Assembly: GCF_000162475.2 (NCBI RefSeq) | Contig: NZ_KI391971.1 | Coordinates: 746,901 to 810,900, forward strand | Source of the DNA: Granulicatella elegans ATCC 700633 | Lineage (GTDB): Bacteria > Bacillota > Bacilli > Lactobacillales > Aerococcaceae | Reading direction: 5' to 3' | Length of the DNA: 64,000 bases | In this document: in pieces, positions 41,143 to 50,098 of the stretch | How the letters are laid out: each line of letters opens with the position of its first letter | Numbering within the stretch: the stretch's first letter is position 1 | The notes under the pieces: model-generated | Database searches by the model: none | What the model saw: the letters and a program-made list of their open reading frames with translations, nothing else | What the model was told of the DNA's origin: nothing | Position numbers and translations under genes: made by a program

Positions 41143-41700
41143 ATGGAAAAATGGAGTTTGAAAGATGTCATTTTAATGGCATTATTAGCGTTTCTTTTTG
41201 GGGGCGTATTTATGGGAGCAGGATTTTTGTATGTTGCATTAGAAGTGGCATTAACGTCTGGAGGGTATCAGCCTTTTGCGAATGAAATTTTATTTGGATT
41301 ATGGACGATGGCTGCTCCGATGATTGGAGTACTGTTGAAGAAGAAAGGAAGTTCGACTCTTGGAGAAATGTTAGCTGCGTTAGCAGAAATGTTAATGGGT
41401 TCTCATTTTGGAGTTGGAGTTTTAGTTTCTGGTTTTGTTCAAGGTTTAGGTACTGAAGCAGGATTTTTTGCAACGGGTTATAAGAGATATGATACTTTCT
41501 CTCTTACATTAGGTGCGATTGGTACAGTTGTCTTTAGCTTTATTTATGAGTATTTCAAATTAGGATATGGCGCTTATTCTTTAGGATTTTTAGTTGCATT
41601 AATCGTTGTTCGTTTTATTTCTGTTTTTGTTTTTGGTGTAGTATTTGTAAAAATTGTAATGAACTTATTGGAAAAAGTAAAAGCTACAAGAGGAAATTAA
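41143..41700 (+). CDS. ykoE: ECF transporter substrate-binding subunit YkoE
   Basis: This 185-residue membrane protein has about five hydrophobic segments and starts MEKWSLKDVILMALLAFLFG, with an LGEMLAALAEMLMGSHFG motif typical of YkoE. It binds a thiamine-type vitamin or its pyrimidine precursor for the YkoEDC importer. It is the first gene after the TPP riboswitch, and its ATG directly follows the T run of the terminator. A longer in-frame start (41077) lies inside the leader and is rejected. Confidence 0.9.
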   Translation: MEKWSLKDVILMALLAFLFGGVFMGAGFLYVALEVALTSGGYQPFANEILFGLWTMAAPMIGVLLKKKGSSTLGEMLAALAEMLMGSHFGVGVLVSGFVQGLGTEAGFFATGYKRYDTFSLTLGAIGTVVFSFIYEYFKLGYGAYSLGFLVALIVVRFISVFVFGVVFVKIVMNLLEKVKATRGN

Positions 41701-41703
41701 TCA

Positions 41704-43059
41704 ATGAATGGTATCACTTTAGAAGATGTGAGCGTTTGGCAAGGGAAAACTAACATTCTTCAACATCTCCATTGCAAGCTAGAAATGGGCGAATTCATTT
41801 TATTAACAGGTGATACGGGGAGTGGAAAGTCAACTCTATTTCAATTTTTATCGGGTATTAAACCGATGAATTTTGAAGGCCAGTGTTACTTGTTAGGAAA
41901 AGATATTTCTTCCATGACACCTGTAGAAAGAGCAACGATTGCTGGAACTGTATTTCAAAAAGCATATCGTCAATTTACGATGAAAAATTTAAGGAGTGAA
42001 TTAACGTTTACTCTTGAAAATTTAGGGTTTAATTATGAACAAATTCAAAAACGAATTCATCACGTTACGATGGATACAGTAACGCAACATCTATTAGATC
42101 GACCTTTTGTTCAATTATCTGGAGGGGAGCAACAACGTTCTGCGATTGCAGTCTTATTAGCAATGGATGTTCCGATTTTATTATTAGATGAGCCATTTGC
42201 GAGTGTAGATGAAAAAAGTAGACGCTCCTTAATGAAATTATTATTTGAACTTTCTCAAAAGGGGAAATTAGTCATTGTCAGTGATCATGATACGAATGGA
42301 TACAGCGAATATGTTAGTCGTGTATTACAGATTCAGAAAGGTTGCTTACAGACGGTTCCGATTAGTTCCTTATCGAACCATTCAGTTATTTCATTAGAAC
42401 AAGAAGGCGCATCAACAGAGAAGTTTTTCACCTTTCAAAATGTTATAAAAGAAGGTTTATGGTCGATTCCAGAGTTTTCTTTAGAAAAAGGGATTACGAC
42501 TTTAACAGGAGATAATGGTGTCGGCAAATCAACTTTACTAAGAGCGATGGTTCAATTGTCAAAAGTAAAGGGAAATTTTATGTATGAGGGGCAAAAAATA
42601 ACTAAGAGAAATCGTTCAAAATTTTTAACATTGACTGTTCAAGAAGCAATGCATCAATTTGTTACTTTAATGCCAAGGGATGAAATGAATTTTGGAATGA
42701 AGAGATTTGCTCATGCTCATAAATGGCAAGAACGAATACTCGCAGAAACTCCTTTAGGTTCAAAACTGGATACAAGTTTGATGTATTTAAGTGGTGGAGA
42801 ACAAAAATTGATTCAGCTAATCTGTATGCTAAGTTTAGAGATTCCATTTTTATTATTAGATGAACCTTTTACCGGATTAGATAAAAAAAGTTGTCAATTG
42901 ATAGGAGAATGGATGAAGTGGAATCAACAAACTCATAATCAACAATTATTAGTCGTTTCTCATCGATTAGCTCCTTTAGAAGGTGTGAGTCAACATCATA
43001 TTCAAATCACTGAGCAGACATTGAAAAAAGGGGGCATGCAACATGGAAAAACAGTCTAA
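41704..43059 (+). CDS. ykoD: ECF transporter double ATP-binding protein YkoD
   Basis: The product has 451 residues with two fused nucleotide-binding domains. First: GDTGSGKST, QLSGGEQQR, ILLLDEPFASVD. Second: GDNGVGKST, YLSGGEQKL, FLLLDEPFTGLD. It powers the YkoE/YkoC membrane pair. The double-domain form is typical for YkoD. It begins 3 bases after ykoE and overlaps ykoC by 17 bases. Confidence 0.92.
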   Translation: MNGITLEDVSVWQGKTNILQHLHCKLEMGEFILLTGDTGSGKSTLFQFLSGIKPMNFEGQCYLLGKDISSMTPVERATIAGTVFQKAYRQFTMKNLRSELTFTLENLGFNYEQIQKRIHHVTMDTVTQHLLDRPFVQLSGGEQQRSAIAVLLAMDVPILLLDEPFASVDEKSRRSLMKLLFELSQKGKLVIVSDHDTNGYSEYVSRVLQIQKGCLQTVPISSLSNHSVISLEQEGASTEKFFTFQNVIKEGLWSIPEFSLEKGITTLTGDNGVGKSTLLRAMVQLSKVKGNFMYEGQKITKRNRSKFLTLTVQEAMHQFVTLMPRDEMNFGMKRFAHAHKWQERILAETPLGSKLDTSLMYLSGGEQKLIQLICMLSLEIPFLLLDEPFTGLDKKSCQLIGEWMKWNQQTHNQQLLVVSHRLAPLEGVSQHHIQITEQTLKKGGMQHGKTV

Positions 43060-43696
43060 AAGTTTAGCTTTTTCTCTTTTTCTAATCATAGTAACGATTG
43101 AATTATCGTTTGTTCCTTCAAATGTCTTGAATAGTTTTGTATTAGTTGTTGGATTTCTGTATCTTCTTTGGAAGAAGCAGTGGGGTGTTATTGGTGCTAC
43201 AATGATTGTTCCATTATTTCCAGCGATTGGTAGTTATTGGTCGATTCGTGTTCAAGGAATTCATCTAGAGCTTGCTTCAGTGATGTTTACAAGAACATTT
43301 GCATTTGCTCTATTAGGATTTTTATTGGCATTTAGTGTGGATTTGGAAGAATTATTATTAGTTTTGGAACAAAAAGGGCTGCCTCCTCATTTTGTCTATG
43401 GCTTATTAGTCATTATTCATGCTTTTCCATATATTAGAAGAGAAGTTGTGCAAATGAAGGAAGCGAGTCAATTAAGAGGTCGTCCCTTACATTTTTGGTC
43501 AAGCTTATATTATATCAAAGTTATTTTTACAGCTTATCACTTACAAGAGCAATATGAACAAGCAATGATTAGCCATGGATTTGATGAAAAAGGAAAACGA
43601 ACACCATCGATTATTTGGAAAAATGATGGTAAAGCTTTGGGATGGATGATTTTATTATTTGTAGTAGGAAATAGTATTGCATGGTTATGGAGGTAG
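43043..43696 (+). CDS. ykoC: ECF transporter membrane subunit YkoC (EcfT)
   Basis: The 217-residue protein has about five membrane segments and the EcfT coupling motif MKEASQLRGRP (an A-R-G type helix that contacts the ATPase), plus a second such region near MISHGFDEKGKR. It completes the YkoEDC importer. It overlaps ykoD and is followed by tenA after 4 bases. Confidence 0.9.
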   Translation: MEKQSKSLAFSLFLIIVTIELSFVPSNVLNSFVLVVGFLYLLWKKQWGVIGATMIVPLFPAIGSYWSIRVQGIHLELASVMFTRTFAFALLGFLLAFSVDLEELLLVLEQKGLPPHFVYGLLVIIHAFPYIRREVVQMKEASQLRGRPLHFWSSLYYIKVIFTAYHLQEQYEQAMISHGFDEKGKRTPSIIWKNDGKALGWMILLFVVGNSIAWLWR

Positions 43697-43700
43697 GAAA

Positions 43701-44369
43701 ATGACATTTACAGAAAAAGCCATGGAAGTTTCTAAACGTTATTGGCAAGGAAGTTTTGAACATCCATTTGTAACGGGATTACAAGATGGGACATTGGGGG
43801 ATTCGATATTTCGTTATTATTTATTACAAGATCGTTATTATTTAGAACATTTTAGTAAATTATATCAAATTATTTCTGATGCATCTGATGATGCAGAAGT
43901 GAAAGAATTAATGCGTAGAAATTCGCAACATTTAGCAGAAGGGGAACAATTAATTCGAGAAGAATTTTTTCAAGAATTAGGTATCGATGAAGAAGAAATC
44001 AAAAATACACCGATTGCTCCAACTGCTTATAATTATGTATCACATTTATATCGACAACTAGCAGAAAAAAATGTTGTTGTAGCTTGTGCAGGAATGTTAC
44101 CTTGTCCGTGGTTATATCAAGCCATTGGAGAACAATTAATCAAGCAAGGTTCGCCTCATGAAATGTATCAACGATGGATTATGACCTATGCGGGTGAAGA
44201 TAGTAAAGAAGCGGTTCAATATGAATGTGGTGTTATTGAACGTTTGTATGAAGAAGCAACAGATGAAACAAAAGAAGAAATGATAGAAGCATTTTATCGT
44301 AGTTGCCAATTTGAGTATCTATTTTGGGAAATGGCATATACACACGAAACATGGAAATTAGAAGGTTAG
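43701..44369 (+). CDS. tenA: Aminopyrimidine aminohydrolase (thiaminase II)
   Basis: The product has 222 residues from the ATG at 43701 (GGAGGTAGGAAA upstream). TenA motifs: YLLQDRYYLEHFSKLYQII, CAGMLPCPWLYQAIGEQL (catalytic cysteine region, about residues 130-147), YAGEDSKEAVQYE and a closing FWEMAYTHETW. It hydrolyses aminopyrimidine breakdown products of thiamine to HMP for salvage. It works with ThiD downstream. Confidence 0.95.
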   Translation: MTFTEKAMEVSKRYWQGSFEHPFVTGLQDGTLGDSIFRYYLLQDRYYLEHFSKLYQIISDASDDAEVKELMRRNSQHLAEGEQLIREEFFQELGIDEEEIKNTPIAPTAYNYVSHLYRQLAEKNVVVACAGMLPCPWLYQAIGEQLIKQGSPHEMYQRWIMTYAGEDSKEAVQYECGVIERLYEEATDETKEEMIEAFYRSCQFEYLFWEMAYTHETWKLEG

Positions 44370-44382
44370 GTAGGTTTAAAAA

Positions 44383-44913
44383 ATGAGTAGAAATAAAAAA
44401 ATTATGTTTTTAGCAATGATGGTAGCGTTAGATGTGGTTTTATCCCCATTAATGCGCATTGAAGGAATGGCACCAATGTCTAGTACGATTAATGTCATTG
44501 CAGCTATGTTAATGGGACCAGTATACGGAGTAGCAATGGCATTTTTAACAGCGATTCTTCGCATGACTTTATTAGCAATTCCACCTTTAGCATTAACTGG
44601 TGCAGTATTTGGAGCGTTATTAGCAGGTATTGGAGCAAGAATGACTAAGAACATTTATGGAGCGATGATTGGTGAATTTATTGGAACAGGATTAATTGGT
44701 TCCTTATTATCTTATCCCGTAATGGTTTGGTTTACTGGAACAACAACTGGATTATTCTGGTTTGTTTATACACCACGTTTTTGTGGAGGAGCAATTATTG
44801 GTTCAACGATTGCTTGGTTAGTTTGGGTAAAATTAAAAAACGTATCAACTATCCAACGTATTCAAAAATTATTTGCACCAACTAAGGAATGTCCATTATG
44901 CAAAAAGTTTTAG
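44383..44913 (+). CDS. thiW: Energy-coupling factor substrate subunit ThiW
   Basis: This 176-residue membrane protein of the ThiW family starts with RNKKIMFLAMMVALDVVLSP and has LRIEGMAPMSS-like and GPVYGVAMAF segments. It is predicted to bind the thiazole precursor of thiamine and to use a shared ECF module encoded elsewhere. It lies just before thiM (thiazole kinase), with a 16-base overlap, which supports that role. Confidence 0.9.
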   Translation: MSRNKKIMFLAMMVALDVVLSPLMRIEGMAPMSSTINVIAAMLMGPVYGVAMAFLTAILRMTLLAIPPLALTGAVFGALLAGIGARMTKNIYGAMIGEFIGTGLIGSLLSYPVMVWFTGTTTGLFWFVYTPRFCGGAIIGSTIAWLVWVKLKNVSTIQRIQKLFAPTKECPLCKKF

Positions 44914-45725
44914 AAAATATTTTCCCATTACAACGCCCTCTGATTCATTGCATTACGAATGGGATTACAAAAGAATTAGTGGCAAATGCATTATTATACG
45001 TAGGGGCAAAACCAATTATGGCTGAAGACCAACGAGAAATTGAATCAGTTATTCAAGTATCATCTGCCTTATTACTAAATATTGGACATTTAACAGAGCA
45101 AAAAGAAGCTTGCATTATTAAAGCAGCAAAACTTGCGAATAAGGCTCAAAAACCACTTGTAGTAGATGCTGTTGGAATAGTGGGACTATCCAATCGTCTT
45201 GCTTTAGTACAACGTTTATTAGACATTGGCGTTACCGTTGTAAAGGGAAATATTTCAGAAATGAGAAGACTAGCTGGACTAAAGAGTAGTGCCAAAGGAG
45301 TCGATAGTGCTAAGGAAGACCAAAGTACAATGGAATTAAAAGACTTAGCTCACGCATTAAGAAAGTTGGCTAAAACTTATCCTCAAACAGTTTTTCTAGC
45401 AACGGGTGAACAAGACTTAATCCTTACGGATTCAAACTGTTTTTGCCTAAAAAATGGAGTAGATTCTTTAGAATTATTTACCGGTACAGGAGATGTAGTG
45501 GGAGCTTTAATTACAGGTGTTTTAGGAAACGGCATTGAACCATTGGAAGCTACGATTGGTGCGATTACTTACTTTAATGTATGTGGAGAAAAAGCAAGCA
45601 AGGTACTCCAGCAAGGAATGGAAAGTTTTCGTATAGAAACTTGTAATCAATTATCCAAATTGTACAAAGAAAATTGGCAAGAAATGCTAAAAATGGAGGA
45701 CTGGACAAATGAAGAAGTTAGATAA
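44898..45725 (+). CDS. thiM: Hydroxyethylthiazole kinase
   Basis: The product has 275 residues from the ATG at 44898; the upstream ATG at 44889 sits too close to AAGGA. Motifs: [20 protein letters not shown] near the start, [23 protein letters not shown] and the ribokinase-like [15 protein letters not shown] with the catalytic residues. It phosphorylates the thiazole alcohol for thiamine salvage. Confidence 0.95.
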   Translation: MQKVLENIFPLQRPLIHCITNGITKELVANALLYVGAKPIMAEDQREIESVIQVSSALLLNIGHLTEQKEACIIKAAKLANKAQKPLVVDAVGIVGLSNRLALVQRLLDIGVTVVKGNISEMRRLAGLKSSAKGVDSAKEDQSTMELKDLAHALRKLAKTYPQTVFLATGEQDLILTDSNCFCLKNGVDSLELFTGTGDVVGALITGVLGNGIEPLEATIGAITYFNVCGEKASKVLQQGMESFRIETCNQLSKLYKENWQEMLKMEDWTNEEVR

Positions 45726-46362
45726 AATATTAGCCCTTTATTTAGTAACGGCACGTTATGATTGGAAAGAAGAAGACTTTTTGAATAAAGTAGAAGAAGC
45801 TTGTAGGTCTGGTGTGACTCTTGTGCAATTAAGAGAAAAAGAATGCAGTACAAGAGAATATTATGAATTAGCTCAAAAAGTTAAGACTATCACAGATACG
45901 TATCAAATTCCTTTGATGATTGATGATCGAGTAGATATTTGTTTAGCCATTGATGCTAGTGGTGTGCATATTGGAGCAGATGAATTACCTGTTGAAGTAG
46001 TTCGCAAACTCATTGGAAAAGACAAAATTCTAGGAGTTACAGCTAAAACAGTTGAACGAGCATTAGAAGCAGAACAACACGGAGCAGATTACTTAGGTGT
46101 AGGAGCTATCTATCCAACTACGACAAAAGTCATTACTCAACCAACATCTATTGAAACGCTTAGGGAAATTGCCACAACTGTAACGATTCCTATCGTAGCC
46201 ATTGGTGGTATTAAAGAAGACAATATGGAACCTTTAAAAGGGACAGGGATTGCAGGAATTGCCATTGTTAGTGAGATTATGAAAGCTCAAGATATCAAAC
46301 AAAAATGTTACTGTTTAAGAAAGAAAGTAACGGAAATTTTAGGAGGGGAAGCAAATGAGTAA
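45709..46362 (+). CDS. thiE: Thiamine-phosphate synthase
   Basis: The product has 217 residues with TIM-barrel motifs: [52 protein letters not shown] and [11 protein letters not shown]. It joins the pyrimidine and thiazole phosphates into thiamine phosphate. It overlaps thiM by 17 bases and thiD by 8. Confidence 0.96.
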   Translation: MKKLDKILALYLVTARYDWKEEDFLNKVEEACRSGVTLVQLREKECSTREYYELAQKVKTITDTYQIPLMIDDRVDICLAIDASGVHIGADELPVEVVRKLIGKDKILGVTAKTVERALEAEQHGADYLGVGAIYPTTTKVITQPTSIETLREIATTVTIPIVAIGGIKEDNMEPLKGTGIAGIAIVSEIMKAQDIKQKCYCLRKKVTEILGGEANE

Positions 46363-47179
46363 TGAAACTATACAAGTAGTGACTATTGCTGGATCTGATT
46401 CAGGCGGCGGAGCAGGAGCTCAAGCAGATTTAAAAACATTTCAAGCTCGACAAGTTTTCGGAATGAGTATTTTTGTAGCTTTAACAGCGCAAAATACTTT
46501 AGGAGTACAAGCAGTTCATGAAGTGCCAAGTGCATTTATTGATGCGCAGTTTCAATCATTGGCAAGTGATTTTCATATTCGTGCAGCAAAAACAGGAATG
46601 TTAGCAGATAGTCGAGTTGTTCGCACTGTAGTAGAAAATTATAAAAAAGTAAATTTTGGTCCATTAATTGTGGATCCAGTTATGATTGCTAAAGGCGGAC
46701 ATCCATTATTACAACCAGAAGCAATTGAAACGATTAAAAAAGAATTATTACCCATTGCCACAGTTTGTACGCCAAATTTACCAGAAGCAGAAGAATTAAT
46801 TGGCAAGAAAATCTTAACAGAAACAGATATGATGCAAGCTGCAGCTATTTTACAAAATCTTGGAGTGAAAAATGTCATTATTAAAGGCGGACATGGAACG
46901 TTGGATATTGTAAAAGACTTTGTCTTATTAGAAGACGGAACAGCATTTTGGACAGAAGCTAAACGAATTAAAACAGCTTCTACCCATGGAACAGGTGATA
47001 CATTCTCCGCTTGTATTACAGCTGAATTAGCAAAAGGACAGCCTTTGAAAGAAAGCATTATTACAGCTCGCAAATTTATTCAAGGTGCAATTGCTCAACC
47101 AATCTATGTAGGAAATGGACACGGCCCAACAAATCACTGGGCGAAGTTGGATGACAGTGTTCGAGTAATTGAAGCGTAA
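46355..47179 (+). CDS. thiD: Hydroxymethylpyrimidine (phosphate) kinase
   Basis: The product has 274 residues with [20 protein letters not shown] at the start, [14 protein letters not shown] in the middle and [19 protein letters not shown] near the end (ATP and catalytic base). It makes HMP pyrophosphate from HMP, including that released by TenA. It is the last gene of the thiamine operon. No clear terminator was seen after it. A gap of about 180 bases follows. Confidence 0.95.
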   Translation: MSNETIQVVTIAGSDSGGGAGAQADLKTFQARQVFGMSIFVALTAQNTLGVQAVHEVPSAFIDAQFQSLASDFHIRAAKTGMLADSRVVRTVVENYKKVNFGPLIVDPVMIAKGGHPLLQPEAIETIKKELLPIATVCTPNLPEAEELIGKKILTETDMMQAAAILQNLGVKNVIIKGGHGTLDIVKDFVLLEDGTAFWTEAKRIKTASTHGTGDTFSACITAELAKGQPLKESIITARKFIQGAIAQPIYVGNGHGPTNHWAKLDDSVRVIEA

Positions 47180-47360
47180 GAAAATAGGAATATGACTTTT
47201 CGATGTAGGAGAAGATGACAGTATGTTTTGTCATTAGTTTTACTATTGGAGAGTTGTATTCTTTTTTTAGTGAGTTATCGATAATTGAAAATGAAATAAA
47301 AAACAGGTGACATACTAAACTTCTAGATTTACAATATAAAATGTAAAGGAGATGAGTATT

Positions 47361-47696
47361 ATGGTACACAATAAAAAATGGTTTTACGGATTTATTCTAC
47401 TCTTCTTAGGGAATACACTTTTGTTAAGGTCAACAGAGTTTTCTATAATACTGTCAATTATAATAATACTATTAGGCCATTTATTCATTATACTGATTGG
47501 AAAAGAACAGTTTGGTCTGAAAAAAATTATTAAAAGTAATATTGTGATTGCGTTAGTTTTTACGATATATTATTTTGTTTTCAATCAAATGAAATTAGGT
47601 TTGCTCCATAATATTTTCATTGCACTGATAGTGTATATTTCATTTTGGTATTTAAGTCGTGAAAAAGAAAAACAAGAAATGAAGAAAAACAAATAA
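47361..47696 (+). CDS. Small membrane protein, unknown
   Basis: The product has 111 residues from the ATG at 47361, 9 bases after AAAGGAG. Three to four hydrophobic segments (FYGFILLFLGNTLLL, then a long isoleucine-leucine stretch, then IVIALVFTIYYFVF) and a lysine-rich tail. No family is recognised. It stands alone between the thiamine operon and a methyltransferase gene. Confidence 0.65.
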   Translation: MVHNKKWFYGFILLFLGNTLLLRSTEFSIILSIIIILLGHLFIILIGKEQFGLKKIIKSNIVIALVFTIYYFVFNQMKLGLLHNIFIALIVYISFWYLSREKEKQEMKKNK

Positions 47697-47784
47697 ACAT
47701 TCTCTGATAGTGGTGTGATTGTAACGTTGTTTAATAGAAATTTTTGTAACAACTATGAAAAACTTATAGATCTGAAAAAATGTA

Positions 47785-47813
47785 CTGACAATACATCTAA
47801 CATAAATTATAAT
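47785..47813 (+). promoter_or_regulatory. Promoter of the methyltransferase gene
   Basis: CTGACA (47785-47790), 17 bases, TATAAT (47808-47813). Confidence 0.8.
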
Positions 47814-47839
47814 GGTGAAAATTACGAGGAGATAATAAG

Positions 47840-48604
47840 ATGAGTAATTATATAAAATTTAATGAAAATAGATGGAATAATGTGAATAATGACTATACTG
47901 CTCCATTAACACATGAACAATTAGAAGAACTTAAAAATAAGCCCATTTCTGTTGCATTAACGATTGGGAAAAAAGTTCCCGAAGAATGGTTTGAAAAAGC
48001 TAACGGAAAAAAGATATTAGGGTTAGCTTGTGGTGGGGGACAGCAGGGACCAGTTTTTGCGTTAAAAGGTTATGATGTAACCATAATGGATTTCTCTACC
48101 TCACAATTAGAAAGAGATGAAATGGTTGCTAAAAGAGAAGGCTTAACAATCAACACAGTTCAAGGTGATATGACAAAACCATTCCCATTTGAAAATGAAA
48201 CTTTTGATATTATTTTCAATCCAGTTTCAAATGTTTATATTGAAGATTTAGAAAACATGTATAAAGAAGCCGCCCGAGTATTGAAAAAAGGTGGACTGTT
48301 AATGGTAGGATTTATGAATCCATGGATATACATGTATGATGCTGATATTGTATGGGATAAGCCTGATGAAGAATTACTTTTAAAGTATTCACTCCCTTTT
48401 AATTCAAAAGAGCTTGAAGAAGAAGGAAAATTAACCATAAATCCAGAATATGGATATGAATTTAGCCATACATTAGAAAGTCAGATTAGAGGACAACTTA
48501 AAAATGGTCTTGCTATGATCGATTTTTATGAATCATGTGATAAAAGAAATAGATTATCTCATTATGGTAATGACTATATAGCTACACTTTGCGTGAAACT
48601 ATAA
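47840..48604 (+). CDS. Class I SAM-dependent methyltransferase
   Basis: The product has 254 residues with a methyltransferase type 11 core: KILGLACGGGQQGPVFALKG (motif I, about residues 57-76), VTIMDFSTSQLERDE (motif II), VQGDMTKPFPFENETFDII (motif III) and KKGGLLMVGFMNPW. The target is unknown; relatives are annotated only as methyltransferases. It has its own promoter and is convergent with rarA. Confidence 0.85.
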   Translation: MSNYIKFNENRWNNVNNDYTAPLTHEQLEELKNKPISVALTIGKKVPEEWFEKANGKKILGLACGGGQQGPVFALKGYDVTIMDFSTSQLERDEMVAKREGLTINTVQGDMTKPFPFENETFDIIFNPVSNVYIEDLENMYKEAARVLKKGGLLMVGFMNPWIYMYDADIVWDKPDEELLLKYSLPFNSKELEEEGKLTINPEYGYEFSHTLESQIRGQLKNGLAMIDFYESCDKRNRLSHYGNDYIATLCVKL

Positions 48605-48636
48605 TATATTTCAATTGTATAGCATTCTACAAAAAC

Positions 48637-48675
48637 ATCCCCAACAGAAATAGCACGCCTATTCCTGTTGGGGAT
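48637..48675. terminator. Two-way terminator between the methyltransferase gene and rarA
   Basis: ATCCCCAACAG(G)AATAG-type arms: ATCCCCAACAGAAATAG pairs with CTATTCCTGTTGGGGAT with one mismatch. T-rich on both exits. Confidence 0.85.
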
Positions 48676-48684
48676 ATTTCCATA

Positions 48685-49947
48685 TTATCGAAATTTCTTA
48701 TACTGTTCTTTCAACGCTTCTTCGAATTTCGAAGTTGGGTCTGGGTGGAAGTATTGTGTATGTTTGAGGGTATCTGGTAAGTATTGTTGTTTTACCCAGT
48801 GGTTTGGATAGTTATGCGGATATTGGTAATTTGTTCCTCGTCCTAATTTTTGGGCTCCTTGATAGTGTGCATCTTGTAAGTGCGAAGGGATTTTTCCTGA
48901 TTTTCCTTGTCTGACATCTGAGAGTGCTGCATCAATGGAGAGAATGGCTGTATTTGATTTAGGGGAGAGGGCTAATTCAATCACTGCATTGGCAAGTGGG
49001 ATTCTTGCTTCGGGTAAGCCGAGTTTTTCCGCAGCTTGTACAGCTAATACGGCACGACTAGCTCCTGCGGGGTTTGCTAATCCGATATCTTCATACGCTA
49101 TGACTAATAATCGTCTGATTAATGTAATGAGTTCACCTGCTTCAATGAGTCTTGCCATATAGTGGAGTGCTGCATCTACGTCACTTCCTCGAATTGATTT
49201 TTGGAATGCGGAGATGACATCATAATGTTGATCTCCGTTTTTATCGTGTGCGAATACTTTTCTTTGTAGGCAGTTTCCTGCGATTTCTTCTGTGATGATA
49301 ATTTTTCTGTCTTCATTTTCTGGAGTAGATTTCACAGCTAATTCTAAGGCGTTTAGTGAACTTCTGACATCTCCATTTGAAAAATGGGTAAAGGTGTGCA
49401 TTGCTCCGTCTTCGACTTCTACATCATATTGTCCTAAGCCCTTTGTTTCATCTGTTAATGCACGGTTAAGTGCTTGATGAATTTCTTCTGGTGTAAGAGG
49501 GATGAGTTCAAAAATTTGTGTTCTACTGCGAATCGCTGGGTTAATCGCTATATAAGGATTTTCAGTAGTGGCTCCTATTAAAATTACACGTCCATTTTCT
49601 AAGTGTGGAAGGAGGAAATCTTGTTTTGGTTTGTCTAAGCGGTGAATTTCATCGAGTAATAAAATAACCGTTCCGCTCATCTTTGCTTCTTCAATAACGA
49701 TTTGTAATTCTTTTTTTGTATCTGTGGCAGCATTTAATGTACGAAAGGCATACTTCGTTGTTCCTGCGATGGCACTGGCAATACTTGTTTTTCCAATTCC
49801 AGGAGGGCCATATAAAATCATGGAAGAGAGTTGTTTAGCGGCAATCATTCGAGCAATAATTTTTCCAGGTGCTACTAAATGTTGTTGTCCGACAATTTCT
49901 TCTAAGCAAGTGGGTCTCATTCGGTAGGCTAATGGTTGATTTTTCAT
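48685..49947 (-). CDS. rarA: Replication-associated recombination protein A
   Basis: The product has 420 residues from the ATG at 49947 (GAGGAGAATT upstream). AAA+ ATPase: YGPPGIGKTSIASAIAGTT (Walker A), ILLLDEIHRLDK (Walker B) and IGATTENPY (sensor 1), then the MgsA/RarA C-terminal with EDIGLANP and AHYQGA-type motifs. It acts at stalled replication forks. Codon use leans to GTT, CTT and CGT compared with neighbours. Confidence 0.96.
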   Translation of the reverse strand: MKNQPLAYRMRPTCLEEIVGQQHLVAPGKIIARMIAAKQLSSMILYGPPGIGKTSIASAIAGTTKYAFRTLNAATDTKKELQIVIEEAKMSGTVILLLDEIHRLDKPKQDFLLPHLENGRVILIGATTENPYIAINPAIRSRTQIFELIPLTPEEIHQALNRALTDETKGLGQYDVEVEDGAMHTFTHFSNGDVRSSLNALELAVKSTPENEDRKIIITEEIAGNCLQRKVFAHDKNGDQHYDVISAFQKSIRGSDVDAALHYMARLIEAGELITLIRRLLVIAYEDIGLANPAGASRAVLAVQAAEKLGLPEARIPLANAVIELALSPKSNTAILSIDAALSDVRQGKSGKIPSHLQDAHYQGAQKLGRGTNYQYPHNYPNHWVKQQYLPDTLKHTQYFHPDPTSKFEEALKEQYKKFR

Positions 49948-50013
49948 AATTCTCCTCACTTTCTGTTCTTTCTATTGTAGCATAGTTTAAATACTTACGT
50001 GAGTCAAAAATAT

Positions 50014-50042
50014 TTACCTTATTTTGAAAAATATACTATACT
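50014..50042 (+). promoter_or_regulatory. Promoter of the cysteine desulfurase gene
   Basis: TTACCT (50014-50019), 17 bases, TATACT (50037-50042). The expected RNA start (about 50048) supports the downstream TTG start rather than an ATG at 50057. Confidence 0.6.
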
Positions 50043-50098
50043 AGTAAGAGTAGAAAATGATAGATGTAAAATTTTATCCAAAAGAAAGGACGATATCG

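Noticed and set aside
41049-41285. 78-residue ORF in the thiamine leader
   Set aside because: It spans the riboswitch terminator and overlaps ykoE in another frame; no ribosome site and no plausible protein.
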